A stretch of 7,701 nucleotides of DNA from Phycisphaerae bacterium (GCA_030614945.1 JAUXAH010000082.1:1-7701), one strand, 5' to 3'. Positions 1 through 5,889 are shown, counted from the stretch's first letter. Numbers and translations are program-made. Notes: generated from the letters alone by a model not told the origin.

Positions 1-55
1 GGCGTTGTACGGCCCGACATCAGGTGTGTACTTATGAATAACATGCCTGCGGCAA

Positions 56-129
56 TGAGAGTGTTGGGACTCGAACCCAAGACCTACGGCTTAAAAGGCC
101 GTTGCTCTGCCAAACTGAGCTACACTCCC
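56..129 (-). tRNA. tRNA-Lys (anticodon TTT)
   Basis: On the minus strand this folds into a complete cloverleaf. The 7-bp acceptor stem pairs GGGAGTG with CACTCTC (one G-T pair) and is followed by discriminator A at 56. The D-arm is GCTC/GAGC. The anticodon stem ACGGC/GCCGT holds the loop CTTTTAA, with anticodon TTT at 95-93. The T-arm is TTGGG/CCCAA with loop TTCGAGT. TTT reads lysine codons AAA and AAG. No CCA is encoded after the discriminator base (the next bases are TTG), so CCA must be added after transcription. The gene is divergent from icd. No convincing terminator is visible in the 55 bases beyond it. Confidence 0.96.
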
Positions 130-147
130 AATATCCATTAAAACAAA

Positions 148-176
148 AGGTTAAAGCAGTTCTTCAAAAATGTCAA
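148..176 (-). promoter_or_regulatory. Putative sigma70 promoter for tRNA-Lys
   Basis: Read on the minus strand, a perfect -35 box TTGACA lies at 176-171. A weak -10 candidate, TAACCT, lies at 153-148 after a 17-bp spacer; TTTAAC at 15 bp is an alternative. Transcription would begin near 141, about 12 bases before the mature tRNA 5' end. The -35 box is clear but the -10 is poor, so its exact position is uncertain. Confidence 0.5.
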
Positions 177-242
177 CACAAAACGCCTTTGCAGGAAAAT
201 TAAACGCGCGTTTCCGTACAAAACAAATTGGAAACCGTATCG

Positions 243-271
243 TTGACAGTTCCATCATTAAAAGATAACAT
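243..271 (+). promoter_or_regulatory. Putative sigma70 promoter for icd and perhaps the whole gene run
   Basis: A perfect -35 box TTGACA at 243-248 and a -10 box TAACAT at 266-271 (4 of 6 to TATAAT, including TA and the final T) are separated by exactly 17 bp. A start site near 278 would give a leader of about 26 bases before icd. It is the only strong promoter-like pair I found upstream of the plus-strand genes. Confidence 0.6.
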
Positions 272-289
272 ACTATTTTATAAATAGTT

Positions 290-294
290 GGGAG
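290..294 (+). promoter_or_regulatory. Ribosome binding site of icd
   Basis: GGGAG lies 9 bases before the ATG at 304. It is the best Shine-Dalgarno match in the window and supports this start. A second, closer AGGA sits at 299-302. Confidence 0.55.
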
Positions 295-303
295 TGTTAG
301 GAA

Positions 304-1395
304 ATGGCTGACGTAACTTTGATTACCGGCGATGGAATTGGCCCGGAAATTGCAGAGGCTGCACGCAGGTGCATCGATGCTACCGGCGCTGGAATTAACT
401 GGGAATTGGCGCAAGCAGGTGTGGATGTAATGGAGCGGCTTGGTACCCCCCTGCCGGACGTCACTGTCGAATCGATTAAGAAAAATGGCGTGGCGCTAAA
501 AGCGCCTGTCACTACGCCGGTCGGAAAAGGTTATAGAAGCATAAATGTGCATCTTCGCCAGACACTTGATTTGTATGCTTGTCTAAGGCCCTGCAAAAGC
601 TATAAGGGCGTGCGAAGCAGATACTCCGATATTGACCTTGTGGTCGTGCGCGAAAACACCGAAGACCTTTACGCAGGCATTGAATTTCAAAAGGGCAAAG
701 ACGAAACCGCTGAAATTATCAACTGGATAAACAAACACAGCAGCCGAAGGATAACCGAAGACGCCGGCATAAGTATAAAGCCTATTTCGGTCAAGGCCAC
801 AGAGCGGATAGTCCGTTTTGCATTTGATTACGCCCGAAAAATGGAACGTAAAAAGGTAACGTCCGTTCATAAAGCCAATATTATGAAATTCTCCGATGGG
901 TTATGGCTTGAGGTAAGTCGCCAGGTCGCAAAGCAATATCCTGATATCGAATTTGAAGACCGCATTGTTGATAATATGTGTATGCAGTTGATTCAAAAGC
1001 CCGAGCTTTACGACGTAATCGTGCTGCCGAACCTTTACGGCGATATAATAAGCGATTTGTGTGCGGGTCTTGTCGGCGGACTGGGCGTGGCGCCCGGTGC
1101 GAACATCGGCGAAAAAATAGCTATTTTCGAGGCAACTCACGGCAGCGCACCAAAATACAAAGGCCAAAACAAGGTCAATCCAACGGCGTTGATACTCAGC
1201 GGCGTGATGATGCTAAGACACATAGGCAAAACAGTCGAGGCGGACAAGCTGGAGACAGCGGTGGCTGCGGTAATTGCCGAGGGCAAAAACGTAACGTACG
1301 ATATGAAGGCCGACCGTAATGACCCAACCGCCGTCGGGACAAGCGAAATGGCTGACGCCATTATCGAAAAAATGACAAACCATGGGTATGGGTAA
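304..1395 (+). CDS. icd: Isocitrate dehydrogenase (short-form, coenzyme probably NADP)
   Basis: This 363-residue cytoplasmic enzyme of the isocitrate/isopropylmalate dehydrogenase superfamily would oxidatively decarboxylate isocitrate to 2-oxoglutarate in the TCA cycle. Every substrate residue known from E. coli Icd has a match: S79, N81, R85, R95, R116 (RENTE), Y123, catalytic K190 (HKANIMKF), and the metal ligands D223, D247 and D251. The S-x-N-x-x-x-R pattern argues for isocitrate and against isopropylmalate. The length matches the short NAD-IDH/IPMDH-like group (about 330-370) rather than the E. coli type (about 416). However, the coenzyme loop reads HGSAPKY with V291 and Y332, which match the NADP-selecting residues K344, Y345, V351 and Y391 of E. 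coli Icd; the R395 position appears to be Ala336. The N-terminus [16 protein letters not shown] is typical, and the ATG at 304 has a good ribosome binding site. Its position ahead of LPS genes is unusual, and a shared transcript is only inferred. Confidence 0.93.
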   Translation: MADVTLITGDGIGPEIAEAARRCIDATGAGINWELAQAGVDVMERLGTPLPDVTVESIKKNGVALKAPVTTPVGKGYRSINVHLRQTLDLYACLRPCKSYKGVRSRYSDIDLVVVRENTEDLYAGIEFQKGKDETAEIINWINKHSSRRITEDAGISIKPISVKATERIVRFAFDYARKMERKKVTSVHKANIMKFSDGLWLEVSRQVAKQYPDIEFEDRIVDNMCMQLIQKPELYDVIVLPNLYGDIISDLCAGLVGGLGVAPGANIGEKIAIFEATHGSAPKYKGQNKVNPTALILSGVMMLRHIGKTVEADKLETAVAAVIAEGKNVTYDMKADRNDPTAVGTSEMADAIIEKMTNHGYG

Positions 1396-1407
1396 AATCC
1401 AGGGTTT

Positions 1408-1434
1408 GTCATTGCGAGCGAAGCGAAGCAATCT
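1408..1434 (+). repeat. Palindromic repeat, family GTCATTGCGAG…GCAATCT, copy 1
   Basis: This 27-bp unit runs from GTCATTGCGAGC to GCGAAGCAATCT, with ATTGC and GCAAT as inverted ends. It lies 12 bases after the icd stop. It differs at one base from the copy at 6691-6717 and shares both ends with the double copy at 4161-4266. A 7-bp-periodic block begins at the very next base. Confidence 0.85.
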
Positions 1435-1462
1435 ATTCACTATTCGCTAACGACTAAACACT
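1435..1462 (+). repeat. Heptad-periodic block A (icd-lpxK spacer)
   Basis: Four consecutive 7-bp units that resemble one another (for example ATTCACT then ATTCGCT, later AACGACT and AAACACT) fill the spacer from the end of the palindromic repeat to three bases before the lpxK TTG start. The pattern is degenerate, but the shared final CT and central C keep the 7-bp register. Confidence 0.6.
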
Positions 1463-1465
1463 AAA

Positions 1466-2617
1466 TTGAATCAAGAAGGCTATCGCAAATTGATTTCAGG
1501 TGCAAGCAGCGGCTTGGGTGCGGCACTTTTGCGCTTCTTTCTGGGGATTGCCGCGCAGGTTTACTCAACTGTCATTGCGATGCGCAATTTTTTATATTCC
1601 AAAAGGTGCTTGAAAATACATCGTGCAAATGCGATAGTCTTTAGCATCGGTAACATAACAACCGGCGGGACAGGTAAAACTCCGCTTGTAATCCGGCTGT
1701 GCAAATTTCTACGGCAAAAAGAAATTCGCTGTGCTGTTCTAACCAGAGGCTATAAGGCTCGTCGTACGTCGTGCGTGATGCGTCGTGCGAAAAACGGACG
1801 CAATACGCAATACGATATACGCAATACGATAGATGAGCCGGCAATTCTTGCCGAAAGCTGCCCGGAGGCCGAAGTGGTCGTAAATCCGAACCGTGTTACA
1901 GGTGCAGCCGAAGCTGTTAGCAAATTTGGTGCAGAGGTGTTGATTATGGACGACGGATTTCAACATCGCCGATTGGGCAGAGACCTCGATATCGTGACAA
2001 TTGACGGCACGTGCCCTTTTGGCTATGGAAAAGTACTGCCTGCCGGGCTGCTCAGAGAACCTGTCGCTGCACTGAAGCGGGCTGATGTCGTTGTTATTAC
2101 CAGGTGCGATCAAACCGCTAATACTGAATTGACCCAGCTTGAAAAGAAGCTGCAACGGGTCAATCCGGATATGATAATTGCAAGGTCGATACATGCGCCC
2201 GTTTGCGCAAAATCTATAGGCCACAAAGAAATCACTCTTGAAGAGCTAAAGGACAAAAAGATATTTGCCTTTTGCGGCATAGCCAATCCCGATGCCTTCT
2301 TAAACACAATCAAGAATATCGAAGCCAATCTGGTCGGTTCGAAAATTTATAACGACCATTATTACTACACGGACGATTGTTTAGCTGATATTTACGAACA
2401 AGCCAAATATCTTAAGGCGGATTTAATACTGTCAACGCAGAAAGACTGGTTTTCGTCTCCGCTACCGGCCATACACAATACGAGCAACGAACAACGAGCA
2501 GCGAGATACGATATACCTTTCGCGTATCTGGCAATTGAGCTAAGATTTATTAGCGGGGAAGATAAAATAACGCGGTTGATTGAGGATGCATTAGCGGGTA
2601 AAATCTCCAAAAAGTAA
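1466..2617 (+). CDS. lpxK: Tetraacyldisaccharide 4'-kinase LpxK
   Basis: LpxK uses ATP to phosphorylate the 4' position of the tetraacyl disaccharide-1-phosphate lipid A precursor at the inner face of the cytoplasmic membrane. The family hallmarks are clear: a P-loop in GNITTGGTGKTP (62-73), RGYK (94-97), DEP (123-125), and DDGFQHRRLGRDLDI (162-176). LPAGLLREP (191-199) and the C-terminal STQKDW (323-328) also match. At 383 residues it is slightly longer than usual (about 330-350). The N-terminal hydrophobic stretch (about 13-36) matches the membrane-association helix of the family. That supports a start at TTG 1466 or at TTG 1490, which has AAGAAGG ten bases upstream; ATG 1580 would remove this helix. 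The TAA at 1448 blocks anything longer. Two loops, residues about 99-123 and 336-351, are encoded by 7-bp-periodic DNA and do not look like LpxK sequence. The usual Gly before DEP is also missing. The reading frame stays open throughout, so I infer a functional kinase. Confidence 0.92.
   Translation: MNQEGYRKLISGASSGLGAALLRFFLGIAAQVYSTVIAMRNFLYSKRCLKIHRANAIVFSIGNITTGGTGKTPLVIRLCKFLRQKEIRCAVLTRGYKARRTSCVMRRAKNGRNTQYDIRNTIDEPAILAESCPEAEVVVNPNRVTGAAEAVSKFGAEVLIMDDGFQHRRLGRDLDIVTIDGTCPFGYGKVLPAGLLREPVAALKRADVVVITRCDQTANTELTQLEKKLQRVNPDMIIARSIHAPVCAKSIGHKEITLEELKDKKIFAFCGIANPDAFLNTIKNIEANLVGSKIYNDHYYYTDDCLADIYEQAKYLKADLILSTQKDWFSSPLPAIHNTSNEQRAARYDIPFAYLAIELRFISGEDKITRLIEDALAGKISKK
1760..1835 (+). 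repeat. Heptad-periodic block B inside lpxK
   Basis: Two runs of 7-bp units lie side by side. In 1760-1787 the unit is CGTCGTA/CGTCGTG, four times. In 1801-1835 it is CAATACG/ATATACG, about five times. The first run read on the minus strand (TACGAC core) resembles the second on the plus strand (TACGA core), so they may be opposite orientations of one family. Because 7 is not a multiple of 3, successive units are read in different frames. Together they encode an Arg/Asn/Thr-rich loop, residues 99-123 of LpxK. Confidence 0.8.
2471..2519 (+). repeat. Heptad-periodic block C inside lpxK
   Basis: Seven successive 7-bp units (for example ATACGAG, CAACGAG, CAGCGAG, ATACGAT) run without interruption. 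They encode residues about 336-351 of LpxK, between the KDW motif and the last conserved strand (PFAYLAIEL). The unit ATACGAG closely matches the block at 5962-5996. Confidence 0.75.
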
Positions 2618-2652
2618 AAGGACCAAAAAATCGGAACTGCAAAGAGCTTAAA

Positions 2653-4137
2653 ATGTACGAAAAGCTGCTGAAAACGGTAACGAATCTCGGCTCGCCGAAA
2701 ATCCTGCTCGTGGGCGACTTTATGCTCGATGTTTATATCTACGGCGATGCGTTAAGAATAAGTCCGGAGGCGCCGGTGCCTGTGCTGAAAGTTACCAAAA
2801 CCGAGTATAGCTGCGGGGGAGCAGGGTCTGTGGCTACCGACCTTGCGGCTCTCGGTGCGCTGCCTCTCTGTCTGGGCGTCATAGGAGATGACCAGAACGG
2901 TAAAATTCTCAGGGAAAAGCTGTTAAAAGCCGGAGCCGATGTCAGCGGGTTTTATACCGTGACAGGTCGGCCCACCATCAGCAAACAAAGACTCATCGGA
3001 TTAGCACAGCACCGCCATCAACAACAACTGTTTAGAATGGATGAAGAATCCACAGAGCCGTTATCTGATGAGCAATGTGAAAAGATTTTGCAAACCTACA
3101 AAGACAAATTGAAACTTGTCTGTATCGTTTGCCTGCAGGATTATGATAAAGGTTTGCTTGGTTCACTGCTTTGCAAGCAAATGATACAGTTAGCAGCGCA
3201 GGCAAATAAAAAAGTTCTCGTTGACCCTTGCCTGGCTGCGGACTATTCAAAATATGCCGGTGCCACCCTCATTACGCCAAACCGCAGAGAAACTTCAGCA
3301 GTGGTTGGTTTCGATATAAAAACTGCAGAAGACGGCGCAAGGGCGGCAGAAGAGCTTGCCGAGAAGTTAAAGCTCACGGCTGTGGTAATTACACTTGATA
3401 AGGAAGGCGCATATCTTAGAACAGAAAAGGAAAGTGAAATCATACCCACCAGGCCTCGCAGCGTCTATGACGTTACCGGGGCCGGCGATATGGTGCTGGC
3501 GACGCTTGCGATAGCCCTGGCCGCTGATTGTGATTATAAAACTGCTGTACAGTTGTCCAACATAACCGGCGGGATTGAGGTGGAAAAATTCGGCGCCGCA
3601 ACGGTAACTATTGAGGAAATTATCAATGAAATCGTCGGTCAAAAGCGGGGCAAAAGCGGTAAGATACGCTCGATTGATTCTCTGGTTGAAGAACTCACCT
3701 GGCATCGCAAGCAAAAAGAGACCATAGTCTTTACCAACGGCTGTTTTGATGTGGTACATAGAGGGCACACCGAGTTTCTGAAATTCTGCAAATTGCAGGC
3801 GGACATACTCGTTGTCGGACTAAACAGTGACATCTCGGTAAGAACCATAAAAGGACCCGACCGGCCGATTAACAACCAGTACGACAGGGCTGTTGTCCTT
3901 GCTGCATTGGAAACCGTCGATTATGTTACGCTCTTTGATGAGCCGGACCCGTTCAACTTAATCAAAAAAGTAAAACCTGACGTGTTAGTAAAGGGGCAGG
4001 ACTGGGCGCAGAAGGGTGTCGTCGGCGCAGAATTCGTTGAATCTTATGGCGGAAACGTTGTTCTTGCCCCGCTTGTTGAAGGAAAAAGCTCAACCGCAAC
4101 AATCGAAAAGATGAAGTCATTGGAAAGAAAATCCTGA
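2653..4137 (+). CDS. hldE: Bifunctional heptose-7-phosphate kinase / heptose-1-phosphate adenylyltransferase HldE
   Basis: This 494-residue cytoplasmic protein (E. coli HldE is 477) catalyses two steps toward ADP-heptose. Residues about 1-330 form a PfkB/ribokinase-type kinase that makes D-glycero-beta-D-manno-heptose 1,7-bisphosphate. It shows GDFMLDVY (21-28), the first family signature GGAGSVATDLAALGA (55-69), DYDKGLL (163-169), PNRRE (209-213) and the anion-hole/catalytic motif DVTGAGD with base D279. Residues about 340-494 form a cytidylyltransferase-like domain that adenylylates heptose-1-phosphate. It shows TNGCFDVVHRGH (361-372), VVGLNSD (387-393), VKGQDW (446-451) and SSTATIEKM (479-487). 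Start ATG 2653 has only a weak AAAGAG six bases upstream. The TGA stop lies in a 20-bp sequence that is repeated at the gmhA start. Confidence 0.97.
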   Translation: MYEKLLKTVTNLGSPKILLVGDFMLDVYIYGDALRISPEAPVPVLKVTKTEYSCGGAGSVATDLAALGALPLCLGVIGDDQNGKILREKLLKAGADVSGFYTVTGRPTISKQRLIGLAQHRHQQQLFRMDEESTEPLSDEQCEKILQTYKDKLKLVCIVCLQDYDKGLLGSLLCKQMIQLAAQANKKVLVDPCLAADYSKYAGATLITPNRRETSAVVGFDIKTAEDGARAAEELAEKLKLTAVVITLDKEGAYLRTEKESEIIPTRPRSVYDVTGAGDMVLATLAIALAADCDYKTAVQLSNITGGIEVEKFGAATVTIEEIINEIVGQKRGKSGKIRSIDSLVEELTWHRKQKETIVFTNGCFDVVHRGHTEFLKFCKLQADILVVGLNSDISVRTIKGPDRPINNQYDRAVVLAALETVDYVTLFDEPDPFNLIKKVKPDVLVKGQDWAQKGVVGAEFVESYGGNVVLAPLVEGKSSTATIEKMKSLERKS

Positions 4138-4141
4138 TGAA
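4122..4141 (+). repeat. Left copy of a 20-bp direct repeat flanking the inserted palindromic element
   Basis: GGAAAGAAAATCCTGATGAA includes the last codons and the stop of hldE. It is identical to 4276-4295, where the same bases include the gmhA start. The two copies are 154 bp apart, start to start. Confidence 0.9.
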
Positions 4142-4275
4142 TAAGGTGAGTATTACTTCCGTCATTGCGAGCCCCGCCCATCGGATGGGCTGGACGAGCG
4201 GAGCGAGGCAATCTAAAACGTAACGGATGAGATTGCCGCGGCCTGCTTTGCAGGCCTCGCAATGACAGTCGTATA
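4142..4275 (+). mobile_element. Small non-coding palindromic element inserted between hldE and gmhA
   Basis: The stretch between the two 20-bp direct repeats holds 134 bp and no credible ORF. Its core, 4161-4266, has perfect 11-bp terminal inverted repeats, GTCATTGCGAG and CTCGCAATGAC. It is built of two copies of the GTCATTGCGAG…GCAATCT family head to head: 4161-4214 forward and 4230-4266 reversed, with GGCAATCT and AGATTGCC facing each other across a 15-bp spacer. Each copy has its own hairpin in the middle: GCCCA/TGGGC at 4176-4190 and GGCCTGC-TTT-GCAGGCC at 4240-4256. It carries no transposase, so any movement would need help in trans (MITE- or REP-like). In mRNA it would form strong stems between the hldE and gmhA coding regions. 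Confidence 0.75.
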
Positions 4276-4295
4276 GGAAAGAAAATCCTGATGAA
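4276..4295 (+). repeat. Right copy of the 20-bp direct repeat, carrying the gmhA start
   Basis: This is identical to 4122-4141. It contains the purine-rich GGAAAG upstream of gmhA and its ATG at 4291. If one copy is removed together with the element, the hldE stop and gmhA start overlap as TGATG, a usual arrangement for coupled genes. Confidence 0.9.
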
Positions 4296-4887
4296 CGACA
4301 GTACAAAGAAACAGATTGCAGAAGCGATAGAAACGCACAAGAAGATGATTGCCGAATTCCAGATAAGCGGCATCGAAACGATCGCTATCGCTGCTGAGGC
4401 AATAATAAAGTCACTAAAGCAAAACGGCAGGGTTTATCTCTGCGGCAACGGAGGCTCGGCAGCAGATGCTCAACACATAGCCGGAGAGCTTGTCGGCAGA
4501 TTCGAACGCGAACGCAGGCCGCTGCCGGCACTTGCCCTGACAACCGATACATCCGTGATAACGTCGATTTCCAACGACGATAGCTTCAAAAATGTATTTG
4601 TCAGGCAGGTCGAAGCGTTGGTTAGAGAAGGTGATATCCTGTGGGCCATTTCGACCAGCGGAACCTCGGCAAATGTCATTGCGGCCGCCGAATTAGCAAA
4701 GCAAAAAGGCGCTTGCGTACTGGCCTTTACGGGCAAGCCCGATAGTAAACTGGAGCAAATTGCTGATATTTGTTTTTGTGCCGGTAACAAATCAACGGCG
4801 CGTAGCCAGGAGGTCCATCAGCTTGCTTACCATATAATCTGTGATCTGGTGGAACAGAGTTTTTGCGAACAGTCAAACCAAAAGTAA
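4291..4887 (+). CDS. gmhA: Sedoheptulose-7-phosphate isomerase GmhA
   Basis: GmhA converts D-sedoheptulose 7-phosphate to D-glycero-D-manno-heptose 7-phosphate, the first step of ADP-heptose synthesis, in the cytoplasm. The 198 residues (E. coli 192) form one SIS domain. Visible motifs are CGNGGSAADAQHIAGELVGRF (51-71), LTTDTSVITSISND (83-96), the phosphate-binding STSGTSANV (121-129), FTGK (146-149) and RSQEVHQLAYH (171-181). By comparison with E. coli GmhA, the zinc ligands are H62, E66, Q173 and H181, all present. The start ATG 4291 has GGAAAG about ten bases upstream, and an ATG here gives the normal N-terminus. It is followed by gmhB after 6 bp. The gene appears intact despite the element inserted directly upstream. 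Confidence 0.97.
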   Translation: MNDSTKKQIAEAIETHKKMIAEFQISGIETIAIAAEAIIKSLKQNGRVYLCGNGGSAADAQHIAGELVGRFERERRPLPALALTTDTSVITSISNDDSFKNVFVRQVEALVREGDILWAISTSGTSANVIAAAELAKQKGACVLAFTGKPDSKLEQIADICFCAGNKSTARSQEVHQLAYHIICDLVEQSFCEQSNQK

Positions 4888-4893
4888 ATTTAA

Positions 4894-5868
4894 ATGAATA
4901 TGCCTAATAAAGCGATATTCTTAGACCGTGACGACACTTTAATCGAAGACCCCGGCTACATCAATCACCCCGACCAGATAAAGCTGCTGGACGATGTCGC
5001 TGAGGCGCTTATCGAGCTAAAGCGTATGGGGTACAAGCTAATTGTCGTCTCTAATCAGTCGGCTGTTGCACACGGAATCGTTACTGAGAAAGTCATTGGT
5101 GAAATTCATAACCGCTTAAAACAACTGCTGGCCGAACAGGGAGCATTTTTAGACCGGATTTATTACTGCCCTTATCATCCCGAAGGAGCTATCCCAAAAT
5201 ACCGTAAAGAAAGTGACTGGAGAAAGCCGAATCCAGGAATGTTGCTGGCCGCCGCCGATGAGATGGACGTCGACCTTAGCCAATCCTGGAGCATCGGCAA
5301 TAGCGCACGTGACGTTGAGGCCGGTTTACGAGCCGGCTGCAAAACTATATTAATAAATCGCTCTTCGCATCACAAACAGCCCGACCCCTGCTTGTTGCTG
5401 GCGGGAACACATCCACACTACAAGAGTGTAAATATAAAGGAGGCGGTAAATATCATAAAAAAACATCACCGTTCGTCAGGCAAACCCGCGGACCAAACCC
5501 AGTCGGCCCCCACGGGTCAAACTCAACCGCCCTTGCAAGCTGTGGAACAACCACACAGCCCGGAGCCTACGGAGCCGGGACCGGTCCCTTCGGAGCAAAA
5601 TGCTGCTGGTAAGAGAACTGAACAGTTGCTCAGCAGTATCCTCGAACAACTAAAAAGTATGCAGCGGGCCAATATGTTCGGTGAATTTTCAATAATGAGA
5701 CTGATGGCCGGGATTATGCAAATTATTGTTCTGTTTTGCCTGTTGATAACTATATGGTTCCTGATGAGCCCGACCAGGCAGGACAATTTGGTTTTCTTTG
5801 CGCTTGGGTTTGCTATGCTTTTTCAGTTGATGTCACTAACCTTCTACATAATGCAGGGACGAAGATAG
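4894..5868 (+). CDS. gmhB: Heptose-1,7-bisphosphate phosphatase (GmhB-type HAD) fused to a Pro-rich linker and two-helix membrane anchor
   Basis: Residues 1-190 are a HAD-family histidinol-phosphatase/GmhB domain that should remove the 7-phosphate of D-glycero-beta-D-manno-heptose 1,7-bisphosphate. Visible are the nucleophile motif FLDRDDTLI with D11 and D13, VVSNQS (51-56), WRKPNPGML (109-117) with K111, and IGNSARDVEAG (134-144). Departures from E. coli GmhB (191 residues) are D14 in place of Gly, N136 in place of the metal-binding Asp, and loss of the zinc site: C92 and H95 remain, but the later two Cys are S107 and W109. The extra 130 residues contain a Pro/Gln/Glu-rich linker (about 195-238), a short amphipathic helix (about 241-260), and two hydrophobic helices (about 271-291 and 299-319) with a short turn SPTRQDN, ending in QGRR. 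Both ends of the anchor probably face the cytoplasm, tethering the enzyme to the inner membrane; this is inference. The start is ATG 4894 or ATG 4900, and neither has a clear ribosome binding site. Phosphatase identity rests partly on the gene context. Confidence 0.88.
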   Translation: MNMPNKAIFLDRDDTLIEDPGYINHPDQIKLLDDVAEALIELKRMGYKLIVVSNQSAVAHGIVTEKVIGEIHNRLKQLLAEQGAFLDRIYYCPYHPEGAIPKYRKESDWRKPNPGMLLAAADEMDVDLSQSWSIGNSARDVEAGLRAGCKTILINRSSHHKQPDPCLLLAGTHPHYKSVNIKEAVNIIKKHHRSSGKPADQTQSAPTGQTQPPLQAVEQPHSPEPTEPGPVPSEQNAAGKRTEQLLSSILEQLKSMQRANMFGEFSIMRLMAGIMQIIVLFCLLITIWFLMSPTRQDNLVFFALGFAMLFQLMSLTFYIMQGRR

Positions 5869-5888
5869 CGATGTGTGAAACGTGAAGC
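5868..5888 (+). repeat. Heptad-periodic block D, left part (gmhB-waaF spacer)
   Basis: Units GTGAAAC (5875-5881) and GTGAAGC (5882-5888) follow a more diverged GCGATGT, directly after the gmhB stop. It is short, but it is separated from the heptad block at 5962-5996 only by the palindromic element, suggesting the element lies within one longer heptad tract. Confidence 0.45.
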
Positions 5889-5889
5889 A

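Noticed and set aside
44..54. TGCC-TGC-GGCA hairpin beyond the tRNA as a terminator.
   Set aside because: The stem is only 4 bp with a 3-base loop and no T-run follows on the minus strand.
122..297. The 10-bp TTGGGAGTGT at 288-297 is the reverse complement of 122-131 at the tRNA 5' end, suggesting an attachment site.
   Set aside because: It is inverted, short and at the 5' end of the tRNA, whereas integration normally duplicates the 3' end directly. No integrase or foreign segment lies between.
978..1319. 113-codon plus-strand open frame in another frame of icd.
   Set aside because: It lies wholly inside the well-conserved icd frame and its translation is low-complexity and Arg-rich, typical of a shadow frame.
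1571..1588. GTCATTGCGATGCGCAAT in lpxK resembles the start and end of the palindromic repeat family.
   Set aside because: Only the first ten bases match the family, and the encoded residues (VIAMRN) fit the normal LpxK N-terminal region, so a chance match is about as likely as a degenerate copy.
4137..4275. Short frame starting at ATG 4137 (ATGAATAAG) within the inserted element.
   Set aside because: This ATG is the duplicated remnant of the gmhA start. The frame runs into palindromic repeat and has no protein-like features.
4675..4683. GTCATTGCG in gmhA, again like the repeat start.
   Set aside because: It encodes conserved GmhA sequence (NVIAAAELA) and no other part of the repeat follows.
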